Assembly: GCF_037963865.1 (NCBI RefSeq)
Contig: NZ_CP150170.1
Location: forward strand, 2,356,001-2,420,000
Reading direction: 5' to 3'
Origin: Paenibacillus sp. FSL R10-2734
GTDB taxonomy: Bacteria > Bacillota > Bacilli > Paenibacillales > Paenibacillaceae
Length of the DNA stretch: 64,000 nucleotides
Shown here: one piece after another, positions 15,222-24,258 of the stretch
Numbering within the stretch: the stretch's first letter is position 1
How the letters are laid out: each line of letters starts with the position of its first letter
Notes under the pieces: generated by a model
Told to the model about the DNA's origin: nothing
The model's input: the letters and a program-made list of their open reading frames with translations, nothing else
The model's database searches: none
Translations under genes and position numbers: made by a program

Positions 15222-18200
15222 ATGCAAAAAGTAGATGTCAGAGAAAAAGCGCGGGCAAGAGATGTCCGCATACTGAAGAAATGGAGCGACGAAAATACGT
15301 TCCGCAAATCCATGGAGAACCGTGAAGGACGTCCGAACTATGTATTTTACGAAGGTCCTCCTACAGCAAACGGTGCCCCGCATATCGGGCACGTGCTTGG
15401 ACGCGTAATCAAGGATTTCATCGGTCGTTACCAGACGATGAAAGGCTATCGCGTTGTACGTAAAGCAGGCTGGGATACACACGGCCTGCCAGTAGAACTA
15501 GGCGTTCAAAAGAAGCTTGGTATCTCCGGGAAACAAGAGATCGAAGAATATGGCGTAGAGAAATTCATTCAAGAATGTAAAGACAGCGTCTTCGGCTACG
15601 AGAAGCAATGGCGCGAGTTTACAGAGGGCATCGGATACTGGACAGATCTAGATAATCCTTACGTTACCTTGGATAACACATATATCGAGAGCGTGTGGAA
15701 CATCTTGGCTACAGTGCATGACAAAGGGCTGCTCTACCGCGGACACCGTGTTAGCCCATACTGCCCAAGCTGCCAGACTACCCTAAGCTCCCATGAAGTA
15801 GCTCAAGGCTACAAAACAGTCAAAGATCTCAGTGCGACTGCAAAATTCAAACTGGATGACAGTGGAGACTACGTATTGGCTTGGACGACTACACCTTGGA
15901 CACTGCCAGCACATATGGCGCTGGCTATGAACCCAGATATGGATTATGTACGTGTACAACAAGAAGACGGCGTGTACATCGTTGCCAAAAATTTGGTGGA
16001 AGAAGTAATGAAAGGCGAGCATACAGTCCTTTCTACGCATAAAGGCTCTGAGTTCATCGGAAAGAGCTATACGCCTCCATTCGGATACATCAAAGCTGAG
16101 AAAAGCAATGTCATCGTAGGTGCTTCCTTCGTTACAGATTCCAGTGGTACAGGGATCGTACACATGGCACCAGCGCATGGAGAAGATGACTACAAGACTT
16201 GCCGCGAGAATGGCATCAGCTTCGTGAACGTGGTTGATAACTCTGGTAAGTATACGGATGTAGTTTCTGATTTTGCTGGACGCTTCGTGAAAGACTGCGA
16301 TTTGGATATCATAAAAGTTTTGTCTGAACAAGGAACACTTTACGGCAAAGAAAAATACGAGCACAGCTACCCATTCTGCTGGCGCTGCGATACGCCGCTC
16401 TTGTATTACGCAACAGACAGCTGGTTCATCAACACTACCGCCATCAAAGATCAGCTGATTGCTAACAACAACAGTGTGAATTGGTACCCTGAGCATGTAC
16501 GCGAAGGCCGTTTCGGCAAGTTCTTGGATGAACTGGTGGACTGGAATATCAGCCGTAATCGTTACTGGGGTACACCGCTTAACGTTTGGGTATGTCAAGA
16601 AACGGGCAAAGAGTTCGCTCCACACAGCATTGAAGAGCTGAGAGCAATGGCTATCGGCGACGTGCCGGAAGATATCGAATTGCATAAGCCTTATGTAGAT
16701 AACATCAAGCTGCGCAGTCCTTTTAGCGAAGGTGCAGAAATGGTTCGTACACCAGAAGTTATCGACGTATGGTTCGATAGCGGTTCGATGCCTTTTGCGC
16801 AAAGTCATTATCCATTTGAGAACGAGGATAAACTGAATGACCAATATCCAGCCGATATGATCTGTGAAGGAATCGACCAGACCCGTGGATGGTTCTACAG
16901 CTTGCTTGCAGTATCTACCTTGTTTAAAGGTAAAGCTCCTTATAAAGCGGTAATCGCTACAGGCCATATTCTCGATGAGAACGGTCAAAAAATGTCTAAA
17001 TCCAAAGGTAATGTCATTGATCCTTGGGAAATCATGAATGAATACGGAACGGATGCTTTCCGTTGGGCGATTCTGTCCGACAGTGCACCGTGGAACAATA
17101 AACGGTTCTCCCGTGGTCTTGTAGGGGAAACCAAATCCAAAGTTGTCGATACACTGGTGAATACGCATGCGTTCTTGACGCTTTATGCAGGCATCGATGG
17201 TTACGATCCAACAGATCACCCATTCAAAGTATCGGAGCATAAGCTGGACCGCTGGATTCTGTCCCGTCTGAACAGCTTGATTCTTCTGGTAGATAAAGGG
17301 CTTGCGGTGAATGACTTCGTGAATACGTCCAAAGCCATTGAGAACTTTGTAGATGAGCTGAGTAACTGGTATATCCGTCGTTCCCGTGACCGTTTCTGGG
17401 GTAGTGGCTTAGGTGAGGATAAGCTGGATGCTTACCGTACACTGACCCATGTACTTTTGAAAACAGCGGCTGTGATGGCTCCATTTACACCGATGTTGTC
17501 CGAAGATATCTTCACGAACCTTGGCGGCGGAGAAAGTGTGCATTTAGCAGATTATCCGGTTGCTGATGAGAGCTTGATCGATAAAGAGCTGGAAGAGGAT
17601 ATGGAAAGTGCAAGACAAATCGTTGAGCTGGCACGTAACGTGCGTAACGAAACAGGGATTAAGAATCGTCAACCGCTGTCCGAGCTGATCGTTTCGATGA
17701 ACCGCGACTTCCACTTGGCTGAGTATGAAGAAATCATCAAAGATGAGATCAACATCAAGAACATCGTGCTAGAGACTAGCGACAGTGGATTTGTTGATTT
17801 CACACTCAAGCTGAATCTTAAGGTTGCCGGTAAAAAATACGGTAAAAACGTCGGCTTCCTACAAGGTTTCCTGAAAGCTCTGGCTAGTGACTCTACCCGC
17901 AAAGCGGTGCAAGACGGCTCAATCACGATTGCGACGCCAGAGGGAGAAGAGCTGGTGATCACTTCCGAAGAGCTGCTCGTTGAAAAACAAGCCAAAGCAG
18001 GCTTCGCCGCAGCTTCCGGATATGGAATTACAGTTGCGCTCAACACCGAAATCACGCCTGAGCTTGAACAAGAAGGCTGGGTTCGTGAGATCATTCGTGC
18101 GGTTCAGGATTACCGTAAACGTCTGGATCTGCCGATCGAGAAACGGATCGCACTCACGCTGAACTTAGATGATGAGCTTAAAGCAGCAGTAACAGCATTT

Positions 18201-18314
18201 GAGAATGTATTGCGCGACAATGTACTTGTGACTACGGTTGATTTTGGCGGAGAGCATGCTTTTGAAACGGTAGATGTCGGTGGTAAATCCATCGGTATCC
18301 ATATTGGAGCGTAA
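15222..18314 (+). CDS. ileS: Isoleucyl-tRNA synthetase, long (type II-like) form
   Basis: Charges tRNA-Ile. It has 1030 aa from ATG 15222, which begins MQKVDVREKARARD; AAAGGA lies 11 nt upstream. The HIGH motif is HIGH at residues 54-57 and KMSKS at 590-594 (QKMSKSKGN). The catalytic-core WFDSGSMPFAQ and IDQTRGWFYSLL segments are clear. It is about 110 residues longer than the usual bacterial enzyme and its C-terminus lacks the Cys-rich zinc motif of type I IleS. Both points suggest the eukaryote-like type II form, which in other Firmicutes tolerates mupirocin. It is controlled by the T-box upstream. Confidence 0.93.
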   Translation: MQKVDVREKARARDVRILKKWSDENTFRKSMENREGRPNYVFYEGPPTANGAPHIGHVLGRVIKDFIGRYQTMKGYRVVRKAGWDTHGLPVELGVQKKLGISGKQEIEEYGVEKFIQECKDSVFGYEKQWREFTEGIGYWTDLDNPYVTLDNTYIESVWNILATVHDKGLLYRGHRVSPYCPSCQTTLSSHEVAQGYKTVKDLSATAKFKLDDSGDYVLAWTTTPWTLPAHMALAMNPDMDYVRVQQEDGVYIVAKNLVEEVMKGEHTVLSTHKGSEFIGKSYTPPFGYIKAEKSNVIVGASFVTDSSGTGIVHMAPAHGEDDYKTCRENGISFVNVVDNSGKYTDVVSDFAGRFVKDCDLDIIKVLSEQGTLYGKEKYEHSYPFCWRCDTPLLYYATDSWFINTTAIKDQLIANNNSVNWYPEHVREGRFGKFLDELVDWNISRNRYWGTPLNVWVCQETGKEFAPHSIEELRAMAIGDVPEDIELHKPYVDNIKLRSPFSEGAEMVRTPEVIDVWFDSGSMPFAQSHYPFENEDKLNDQYPADMICEGIDQTRGWFYSLLAVSTLFKGKAPYKAVIATGHILDENGQKMSKSKGNVIDPWEIMNEYGTDAFRWAILSDSAPWNNKRFSRGLVGETKSKVVDTLVNTHAFLTLYAGIDGYDPTDHPFKVSEHKLDRWILSRLNSLILLVDKGLAVNDFVNTSKAIENFVDELSNWYIRRSRDRFWGSGLGEDKLDAYRTLTHVLLKTAAVMAPFTPMLSEDIFTNLGGGESVHLADYPVADESLIDKELEEDMESARQIVELARNVRNETGIKNRQPLSELIVSMNRDFHLAEYEEIIKDEINIKNIVLETSDSGFVDFTLKLNLKVAGKKYGKNVGFLQGFLKALASDSTRKAVQDGSITIATPEGEELVITSEELLVEKQAKAGFAAASGYGITVALNTEITPELEQEGWVREIIRAVQDYRKRLDLPIEKRIALTLNLDDELKAAVTAFENVLRDNVLVTTVDFGGEHAFETVDVGGKSIGIHIGA

Positions 18315-18419
18315 ATCTGCATTACCTGTCCCAAAACAGCATATACTAGCGGCACAAGTGTAAACGGAGAACTCTGTTTATGCGTGGAATATAGTTCTTA
18401 TATTTCGTCGCAAAAATAA

Positions 18420-18470
18420 CGAGCCTCGAGCTCAAGGAGATTTTTTCTCTTTGACCGGGCTCGTTTACTT
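18420..18470 (+). terminator. Terminator after ileS
   Basis: CGAGCC (18420-18425) pairs with GGCTCG (18458-18463), with an inner CAAGGAGA/TCTCTTTG stem, followed by TTTACTTTG. The U-tract is moderate. Confidence 0.65.
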
Positions 18471-18506
18471 TGTGACCAGTATAGACGTATGAGAGGAGCC
18501 GTGGCT

Positions 18507-18938
18507 GTGAAGGAGCAGAAGAGCAGAATCTCCATCAAGACATCTGACAACAAGAACAGCCCAGATAAGGATGCGGAGAAAAAGGTTATTCCTGAAGCAA
18601 ACCCTGAGCGTTTAACAGCAGATCAACGTAATCCAGAAGATATTCCACTGGAAGAAAAAATGAATACGATGTATCGACTAACCTTTGAATGGGCCCATAT
18701 CTTAGAAAAATCACGAATTTATCAGTATACGGAGCTGTTATATTCACCTTGGACTCTAATTTGGAAAAATATTTTATATGGAGCGGCTCGTGGAGTAGGG
18801 ATCGCGCTAGGCTTTACTTTTTTTGCGGCAACGATCATCTATGTTCTTCAGGTTCTTGGAGCCTTGAATCTACCGATCATCGGAGATTATATTGCGGATA
18901 TTGTACGAATTGTTCAGCGTCAGCTCGAATTCAAATAG
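18507..18938 (+). CDS. DUF5665-like membrane protein
   Basis: 143 aa from GTG 18507, chosen because GAGAGGAG ends 8 nt upstream. The first 45 residues are charged and low in complexity (KEQKSRISIKTSDNKNS). The rest resembles the DUF5665 domain: EEKMNTMYRLTFEWAHILEK, then YSPWTLIWKNILYGAARG and a glycine-rich membrane span (about 98-120), then a short amphipathic tail. Function unknown. It lies between ileS and the minus-strand yteA-like gene and faces it tail to tail. Confidence 0.75.
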   Translation: MKEQKSRISIKTSDNKNSPDKDAEKKVIPEANPERLTADQRNPEDIPLEEKMNTMYRLTFEWAHILEKSRIYQYTELLYSPWTLIWKNILYGAARGVGIALGFTFFAATIIYVLQVLGALNLPIIGDYIADIVRIVQRQLEFK

Positions 18939-18965
18939 CCTTTCAAAATGACGTAGAGCAGAAGA

Positions 18966-19013
18966 AAACAAAAAAACAGCGGGCCATTCCACAATGAAGC
19001 TGGAACAGCACGC
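18966..19013 (-). terminator. Terminator of the yteA-like gene
   Basis: On the minus strand GCGTGCTGTTCCA pairs with TGGAATGGCCCGC and is followed by TGTTTTTTTG. Confidence 0.75.
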
Positions 19014-19043
19014 CGTTAAATATTTCTTGTGGGGAAATTATTT

Positions 19044-19769
19044 TTACTCCTCGCCTTCGAGCGGATCAAGCATGTAACTTCCCTCGTCGCTATCCTTATA
19101 ACGCTCGTAACTTCGTCCCGGCACTACAATTAAATGATTGCCTGTAATATCGGTGGCGATAAAATTCTCCCAAGGCTCCACGCAGCCTTCCAGCTCATCA
19201 GCTTCAATCTCCATATCATTATATGAGCTAATATTGTTGCCTTCCGCCATCGCGGGGGAATCGGAGTTACCATAGCTTTCTACAATCTGCCAGGCATCCT
19301 CACCGTCAAACCCGTTTTGATCCTCTCGTTCATCGAGACTAGTACGTCCAAATGGGGGAGACAAAAATTCTTCTTCTATTGGCCGAGTAAAAGGTGCATT
19401 TTGACGTGGGGCATGCTCCTTACAGAAAAGTGTGGAGGGAATGGCGGATAAGCGCTCAAAAGGGATCGGTTTCCCGCTAGCCTTACATATCCCATAAGTG
19501 CCTTCATCCATTGCGGAGAGAGCAGCTTCAATATCATCTAGCTCATGCTCGTCCCGCTCTAACAGTGAAATATCCATGGAGCGATTATACAGATCGGTGG
19601 CTGCATCCCCCGGATGATTGTCATTCTCGGAGAGCTCTCCGGTGCCATCCCGCATGGATTCCTGTAAGCCGTAATTTTCATTATTCTTTAGCCTGTGCTG
19701 AATAGTATCGCGATCTTTTTCTAATCGGGCGCGCAGCTCTGAGAGCTGCTGTACTGTCAGGTGCGTCAT
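19044..19769 (-). CDS. YteA-family DksA/TraR-like protein with degenerate zinc finger
   Basis: 241 aa. The N-terminal half is an antiparallel coiled coil typical of DksA/TraR relatives (LRARLEKDRDTIQHRLKNN, then SENDNHPGDAATDLYNRSMD and an EHELDDIEAALSAMDEG helix). The zinc finger reads GICKASGKPIPFERL and LFCKEHA. Only one Cys of each CxxC pair remains, with Ser or His in place of the partners. The C-terminal 110 residues are acidic and specific to the sporulation-associated yteA family. B. subtilis ylyA occupies the same spot beside ileS. An AAGGAGC SD precedes ATG 19769. Confidence 0.82.
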   Translation of the reverse strand: MTHLTVQQLSELRARLEKDRDTIQHRLKNNENYGLQESMRDGTGELSENDNHPGDAATDLYNRSMDISLLERDEHELDDIEAALSAMDEGTYGICKASGKPIPFERLSAIPSTLFCKEHAPRQNAPFTRPIEEEFLSPPFGRTSLDEREDQNGFDGEDAWQIVESYGNSDSPAMAEGNNISSYNDMEIEADELEGCVEPWENFIATDITGNHLIVVPGRSYERYKDSDEGSYMLDPLEGEE

Positions 19770-20015
19770 GATGATTAAGCTCCTTTCTGTACTTTTTTTA
19801 AGATCCTTCCGACTTACCGATTTGCACCGGATGGTTCTTTGTTAGGTTGACCTGAGAGGCGTTATTTTAGCGATGGAAAATAGTCCCCAAGAATAAGCGC
19901 CTGAGCGATGTCACGCAATGGACGATCTTCTAAGGGCTGTGCTACAATATACAAGTCTTATAACAGTATTCGTACCGCATTTAGCGGGAAAAATAAGAAC
20001 GGAGTGACAACTTCT

Positions 20016-20528
20016 GTGGTGTACTATTTGATTGCTCTTATTGTATTTTTGCTGGATCAAGGAACGAAATATCTCATTGCCACACGTATGGAGATTGGGG
20101 ATCAGATTCCGGTTATCGGAAATTTTTTCCTAATTACCTCACATCGTAATCGCGGGGCTGCTTTTGGGATTCTACAGGGGCAGCAATGGTTCTTCATTCT
20201 GGTTACCGTTATTGTAGTTGCAGGTATCGTTTGGTACTTGAACAAGACTAGACATTCGCAGAAGATGCTGTCTATTGCTCTTGGGCTTGTTCTGGGTGGA
20301 GCGTTTGGTAACTTCCTGGACCGGATGATCAGTGGTGAGGTCGTTGATTTCCTTTTGTTTAATTTTGGAAGCTATAGCTTCCCGATTTTTAACGTAGCGG
20401 ACTCTTCTATTGTTATTGGGGTGGGGCTGATTCTTTTGGACTCATTTCGTGACCTTAGGAAGGGTGAAGAAATCACGGAAATCAAAGAAGTAAAAGAAAC
20501 AAAGGAAGTAAAAGAAGGGAATGAATGA
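20016..20528 (+). CDS. lspA: Signal peptidase II (lipoprotein signal peptidase)
   Basis: Membrane aspartyl protease that cleaves prolipoproteins ahead of the lipidated cysteine. It has 170 aa from GTG 20016 (GGAGTGA 8 nt upstream); the longer frame from 19908 has no SD. Four membrane spans are seen. The catalytic aspartates lie in GNFLDRMISGEVVDFL and FNVADSSIVIG, and NRGAAFGIL is the other family box. The C-terminal tail is a Glu/Lys-rich string (EVKETKEVKEGNE). It overlaps the next gene by 8 bases, as in B. subtilis lspA-ylyB. Confidence 0.95.
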   Translation: MVYYLIALIVFLLDQGTKYLIATRMEIGDQIPVIGNFFLITSHRNRGAAFGILQGQQWFFILVTVIVVAGIVWYLNKTRHSQKMLSIALGLVLGGAFGNFLDRMISGEVVDFLLFNFGSYSFPIFNVADSSIVIGVGLILLDSFRDLRKGEEITEIKEVKETKEVKEGNE

Positions 20529-21492
20529 TTTGAATAAAGACGTCAATCACGAAGCGGCATCTACGAGCGAAGAAGAGAGGGACGTCACAGAGTGGACCGT
20601 TTCGGCGGAAAATGCGCGGGAGCGAATCGATAAATATATTACGGAATCTTGGGAAGGGGATATTTCTCGTTCTCAGGTGCAACTGTGGATCAGTGGTGGC
20701 CATGTTAAGGTAAATGGAGCACCAGTAAAAGCCAACTATAAGCTCTCGGAAGGCGATGTAGTTTCCGTTATCGTCCCTGAAGCAGAAGTGACGGATTTGA
20801 TTCCGGAGAATATCCCCCTTGAAGTTGTCTATGAGGACAGCGATGTCATTGTGATTAATAAGCCACGTGGTATGGTTGTGCACCCAGCAGCTGGGCATCC
20901 GTCAGGCACCTTGGTGAATGCACTGATGTATCACTGCAAGGATCTGTCCGGCATTAACGGTGAGATTCGTCCAGGTATTGTACACCGTATTGATAAGGAT
21001 ACCTCGGGTCTTATTATGGTGGCTAAGAATGATGCCAGTCACGCATCGCTCGCAGCACAGCTTAAAGAGCACAGTGTAACACGCCGCTATATAGCAGTGG
21101 TACACGGCAATCTATCGCATGATAAGGGAACGGTAGATGCTCCGATCGGTAGAGATCCACATGATCGCAAGCTATACACTGTAACGGAAAAGAATAGCAA
21201 GAAATCTGTGACCCATTTTACGGTGATGGAACGTTTCGGTGACAGTACACTGCTGGAACTGCAGCTGGAGACCGGGCGTACACATCAGATAAGGGTGCAT
21301 ATGAAATTCATAGGTCATCCACTTGTTGGCGATCCGATTTACGGACGCAGCAAGGGAACGACAATGAATGGACAGGCGTTGCATGCAGCAGCGCTTGGAT
21401 TTATACATCCTTCTACGGGTGAATATAAAGAATTCAGCAGACCTATTCCGGAAGACATGGAAGAAGTTCTGTTCACATTGCGCAGCAGATAA
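20521..21492 (+). CDS. ylyB: Ribosomal large-subunit pseudouridine synthase, RluD family (YlyB)
   Basis: 323 aa. An N-terminal S4 RNA-binding domain (ARERIDKYITESW, QVQLWISGGHVKVNG; about residues 30-95) precedes the RluA/RluD catalytic domain. The catalytic Asp is in VHRIDKDTSGL, and LETGRTHQIRVHM and HPLVGDPIYG complete the signature. It probably modifies helix 69 uridines of 23S rRNA. ATG 20521 overlaps the lspA stop, suggesting coupled translation. A good terminator follows. Confidence 0.92.
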   Translation: MNDLNKDVNHEAASTSEEERDVTEWTVSAENARERIDKYITESWEGDISRSQVQLWISGGHVKVNGAPVKANYKLSEGDVVSVIVPEAEVTDLIPENIPLEVVYEDSDVIVINKPRGMVVHPAAGHPSGTLVNALMYHCKDLSGINGEIRPGIVHRIDKDTSGLIMVAKNDASHASLAAQLKEHSVTRRYIAVVHGNLSHDKGTVDAPIGRDPHDRKLYTVTEKNSKKSVTHFTVMERFGDSTLLELQLETGRTHQIRVHMKFIGHPLVGDPIYGRSKGTTMNGQALHAAALGFIHPSTGEYKEFSRPIPEDMEEVLFTLRSR

Positions 21493-21554
21493 GTACAAAT
21501 GAAGTGATAATTAGTCTATGGTATTGAACACTGCTTTCCATCATATTTAATAAC

Positions 21555-21602
21555 ATAAGGATAAAGAGAGGGTCATGCCTTATTCTTTATCCTTATTTTT
21601 TA
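21555..21602 (+). terminator. Terminator after ylyB
   Basis: ATAAGGATAAAGA (21555-21567) pairs exactly with TCTTTATCCTTAT (21584-21596), then TTTTTT. Confidence 0.93.
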
Positions 21603-21697
21603 TCACAGAAACGGATCTCTAGAAACATACGCCATCCAAGGGACGGCGAAGCCGTTTCTTCTAATAAGAATAGATAGCCAGGAGATGAGATGACAGT

Positions 21698-22951
21698 ATG
21701 AGTATTGAACAATACCAAGATAGCTTCATTCAGACTAATTTTGCAGACCGCATCGGTGGTGCGAACTATGGCAAGGACACCTCGATTTATAAATTCGAGA
21801 AAATCAAACGTGCCAAAGCATCCGCAAAGCTGGATTTTCCAGATATTGAACTGATCGATATGGGCGTAGGCGAGCCAGATGAAATGGCTGATGCAGGTAT
21901 CGTAGCTAAGCTTGCTGAAGAAGCAGCTAAAGAAGAGAACCGTGGTTATGCGGATAATGGAATTGCTGAGTTTAAGACGGCTGCTGCTGAATATTTACGG
22001 GAAGTATTCCGTGTTGAAGGCATCGATCCAGTTTCAGAGGTTGTTCACTCTATCGGATCTAAGCCTGCGCTGGCAATGCTGCCTTCTTGCTTCATCAATC
22101 CTGGTGATATTACGATCATGACGGTGCCGGGTTATCCAGTGCTGGGTACACATACTAAATACTTGGGTGGACAAGTGTTTACAGTAGAGCTGAAGAAGGA
22201 GAATAACTTCCTTCCAGATCTGAACGAAATTCCAGAAGAAGTTGCTCATAAAGCTAAGCTTCTTTACTTGAACTATCCAAACAATCCAACGGGTGCTAGT
22301 GCGACTCCTGAGTTTTTTGCTGAGGTCGTTGCATGGGCTAAAAAATACGATGTAGTCGTTATCCACGATGCACCATACGCTGCCCTGACTTATGATGGTT
22401 TGAAGCCACTGAGTTTCCTTTCTGTGCCGGGTGCTAAGGATGTTGGTGTGGAACTGCATTCCCTTTCCAAGTCCTACAATATGACAGGCTGGAGAATCGG
22501 CTTTGTTGCTGGGAATCCTTTAGTTGTTAAAGCCTTCAGTGATGTGAAGGACAATAACGATTCCGGACAATTTATCGCGATTCAAAAAGCTGCAGCTTAT
22601 GGCCTTGCTCATCCAGAGATTACTGAAGCGATTGCTGCTAAGTATTCACGTCGTCACAATCTGTTGGTTGATGCACTGAATAGCCTTGGCTTTAAAGCTG
22701 AGAAACCAAAGGGTTCCTTCTTCCTTTATGTAGCTGCACCTAAGGGTGTCAAAGGCGGTCGTCGTTTTGAATCTGGTGAGGATTTCTCCCAATTCCTAAT
22801 TCGTGAGAAGCTAATCTCCACCGTGCCTTGGGATGATGCAGGTCCGTTTGTCCGTTTCTCCGTTACCTTTATTGCTAAGGGTGAAGAGGAAGAAAGACGT
22901 GTAATCTCTGAAATCCAAAGACGCCTCAGCGATGTGGAATTTGAATTTTAA
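21698..22951 (+). CDS. dapL: LL-diaminopimelate aminotransferase (DapL-type), class I aminotransferase
   Basis: 417-aa PLP enzyme, probably converting tetrahydrodipicolinate directly to LL-diaminopimelate for lysine and peptidoglycan. DapL-like traits are the N-terminus FADRIGGANYGK and IELIDMGVGEPDE, YADNGIAEFK, YPNNPTGA, HDAPYAALTYDG, and the PLP-lysine box SLSKSYNMTGWRIGFVAGN. ATG 21698 is preceded by CAGGAGATGAGATG. It stands alone between two terminators. Other fold-type I aminotransferases look similar, so the substrate is the less certain part. Confidence 0.75.
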   Translation: MSIEQYQDSFIQTNFADRIGGANYGKDTSIYKFEKIKRAKASAKLDFPDIELIDMGVGEPDEMADAGIVAKLAEEAAKEENRGYADNGIAEFKTAAAEYLREVFRVEGIDPVSEVVHSIGSKPALAMLPSCFINPGDITIMTVPGYPVLGTHTKYLGGQVFTVELKKENNFLPDLNEIPEEVAHKAKLLYLNYPNNPTGASATPEFFAEVVAWAKKYDVVVIHDAPYAALTYDGLKPLSFLSVPGAKDVGVELHSLSKSYNMTGWRIGFVAGNPLVVKAFSDVKDNNDSGQFIAIQKAAAYGLAHPEITEAIAAKYSRRHNLLVDALNSLGFKAEKPKGSFFLYVAAPKGVKGGRRFESGEDFSQFLIREKLISTVPWDDAGPFVRFSVTFIAKGEEEERRVISEIQRRLSDVEFEF

Positions 22952-23012
22952 TTATGGTTTTTAGTTGAAGTGTGAAGTATGAAGTGTGAAGCTAAAAAGA
23001 TGAAGCTAGTGG

Positions 23013-23047
23013 AGCTGCCTGAGTGAACCTCGGGCGGCTTTTCTTTA
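23013..23047 (+). terminator. Terminator after dapL
   Basis: AGCTGCCTGAG (23013-23023) pairs with CTCGGGCGGCT (23029-23039) through two G-U pairs, followed by TTTTCTTTA. Confidence 0.8.
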
Positions 23048-23060
23048 TGGTTCAGCTGTA

Positions 23061-23197
23061 TTATAGGGAATTCCTCCGTATAATGTAGCTGATTTCGTTG
23101 TTTTATTAGGAAATCCTTCAGTTTATAGGGAGGAATTCCATATAAGCGAACCGGTATAGCAATTATGAGCAGGATTATAGGGAGGTTTTCCCTATAG
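23061..23197 (+). repeat. Second cluster of AGGGA...TCCCT palindromes (family P1)
   Basis: Units at 23061-23083, 23103-23121 (TTATTAGGAAATCCTTCAG), 23122-23145 and 23174-23197 share the TATAGGGA-N-TTCC core with the cluster after divIVA, but are more diverged. Confidence 0.7.
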
Positions 23198-23210
23198 CAG
23201 AACATATACC

Positions 23211-23300
23211 AACCCCAACCCCAACCCCAACCCCAACCCCAACCCCAACCCCAACCCCAACCCCAACCCCAACCCCAACCCCAACCCCAACCCCAACCCC
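23211..23300 (+). repeat. (AACCCC)15 perfect hexamer array
   Basis: Fifteen perfect copies of AACCCC with no interruption; the minus strand reads (GGGGTT)n. It lies between the dapL terminator and the pyr promoter (132 bases upstream of the -35). It has no coding potential. Confidence 0.98.
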
Positions 23301-23431
23301 CAAAAAGACAAAATTCTAGGACTTAGGTCTCGCTTTAGCAGGTGGTTAATATTAAAACATACAGTATACCGCCCTCCTATAGTTGTTAATAGAAGCAGGC
23401 ATTGAAAGTGCTGCAGTTTAGGCAGATAAAG

Positions 23432-23460
23432 TTGACATGCAGGGTTTGTTCTGTCATAAT
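23432..23460 (+). promoter_or_regulatory. pyr operon promoter
   Basis: TTGACA (23432-23437), a 17-base spacer, and CATAAT (23455-23460). Transcription would start near 23467, just ahead of the PyrR-binding site. Confidence 0.85.
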
Positions 23461-23480
23461 TCTCATTAAATGAATAGCGC

Positions 23481-23646
23481 CTTTAATTCAGTCCTGTGAG
23501 GCTGGCAAGGTAACGTGAATCGAGGTTCGCGACTCTTAGAAGGGTATCCGTGTGTACTACACCGGACTGTCTTTTTATGCGCGCGGCCATCATCTTCTTC
23601 TGCGGATTTCACTCCTTGCCTGTTATAGGCAAGGAGTTTTTTGATT
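23481..23646 (+). promoter_or_regulatory. PyrR-dependent attenuator
   Basis: The PyrR-binding anti-antiterminator element AGTCCTGTGAGGCT at 23490-23503 fits the known ARUCCNGNGAGGYU pattern, with GGACT at 23563-23567 as a possible pairing partner. The intrinsic terminator ACTCCTTGCC-TGTTATA-GGCAAGGAGT plus TTTTTT is at 23611-23646. When UMP-bound PyrR holds the first hairpin, the terminator forms and the operon is off. It is the only such site I see in the operon. Confidence 0.9.
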
Positions 23647-23690
23647 TCCAGGAACTTGAACAGGCGAACAAGCTGGAGGGTGACAAGATT

Positions 23691-24254
23691 ATGGTTACTG
23701 AGAAAAATGTAATTATGGACGAAACGGCGATCCGCCGGGCATTATCCCGTATTGCTCATGAGATTTTGGAGAAGAACAAAGGAATTGAGAATTGTTTGCT
23801 GGTCGGCATCCGGACAAGAGGCGTATACCTGGCACAGCGCATCGCTGAGCGTATTAAGGAGATTGAAGGCGTCGAGATTCCTTACGGCGAACTCGACATC
23901 ACACATTACCGGGATGACCGTGAAGTAGAAGGTAGTGAAGCGGTAGTGAAGAGCAACGTCATTATTACTTCCGGAAGTGATGGCATCCATGATAAGAAGG
24001 TCATTTTGTTCGACGATGTGCTTTACACCGGACGCACCATCCGCGCGGCGATGGACGCTTTGATGGATTGCGGACGCCCACGAATGATTCAACTGGCAGT
24101 ACTGGCTGACCGTGGACACCGCGAGCTGCCGATCCGGCCGGACTACATCGGTAAGAATGTACCTACCTCAAAGCATGAGCAAATTGAAGTGGCGCTGAAG
24201 GAATACGACGGCAAAGACGAGGTCTACATTATTTCAAACCGGGAGGAACGATAA
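23691..24254 (+). CDS. pyrR: Bifunctional pyr operon regulator / uracil phosphoribosyltransferase
   Basis: UMP-sensing RNA-binding attenuator protein with weak uracil phosphoribosyltransferase activity. It has 187 aa from ATG 23691 behind GGAGGGTGA; a longer frame from 23550 would read through the terminator hairpin. The PRPP loop VILFDDVLYTGRTIRAAMDAL, the LVGIRTRGVYLAQRIA segment and the C-terminal DYIGKNVPTS are characteristic. It controls its own operon through the leader just upstream. pyrB follows after 4 bases, with no uracil permease gene between. Confidence 0.96.
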   Translation: MVTEKNVIMDETAIRRALSRIAHEILEKNKGIENCLLVGIRTRGVYLAQRIAERIKEIEGVEIPYGELDITHYRDDREVEGSEAVVKSNVIITSGSDGIHDKKVILFDDVLYTGRTIRAAMDALMDCGRPRMIQLAVLADRGHRELPIRPDYIGKNVPTSKHEQIEVALKEYDGKDEVYIISNREER

Positions 24255-24258
24255 CATC

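Noticed and set aside
15783..17240. 485-codon minus-strand open frame inside ileS
   Set aside because: It is a shadow of the ileS coding strand: no SD and no protein family features.
23211..23300. (AACCCC)n as a CRISPR or telomere
   Set aside because: No spacers, so not CRISPR. It is internal to a chromosome with conserved flanking synteny, so not a chromosome end.
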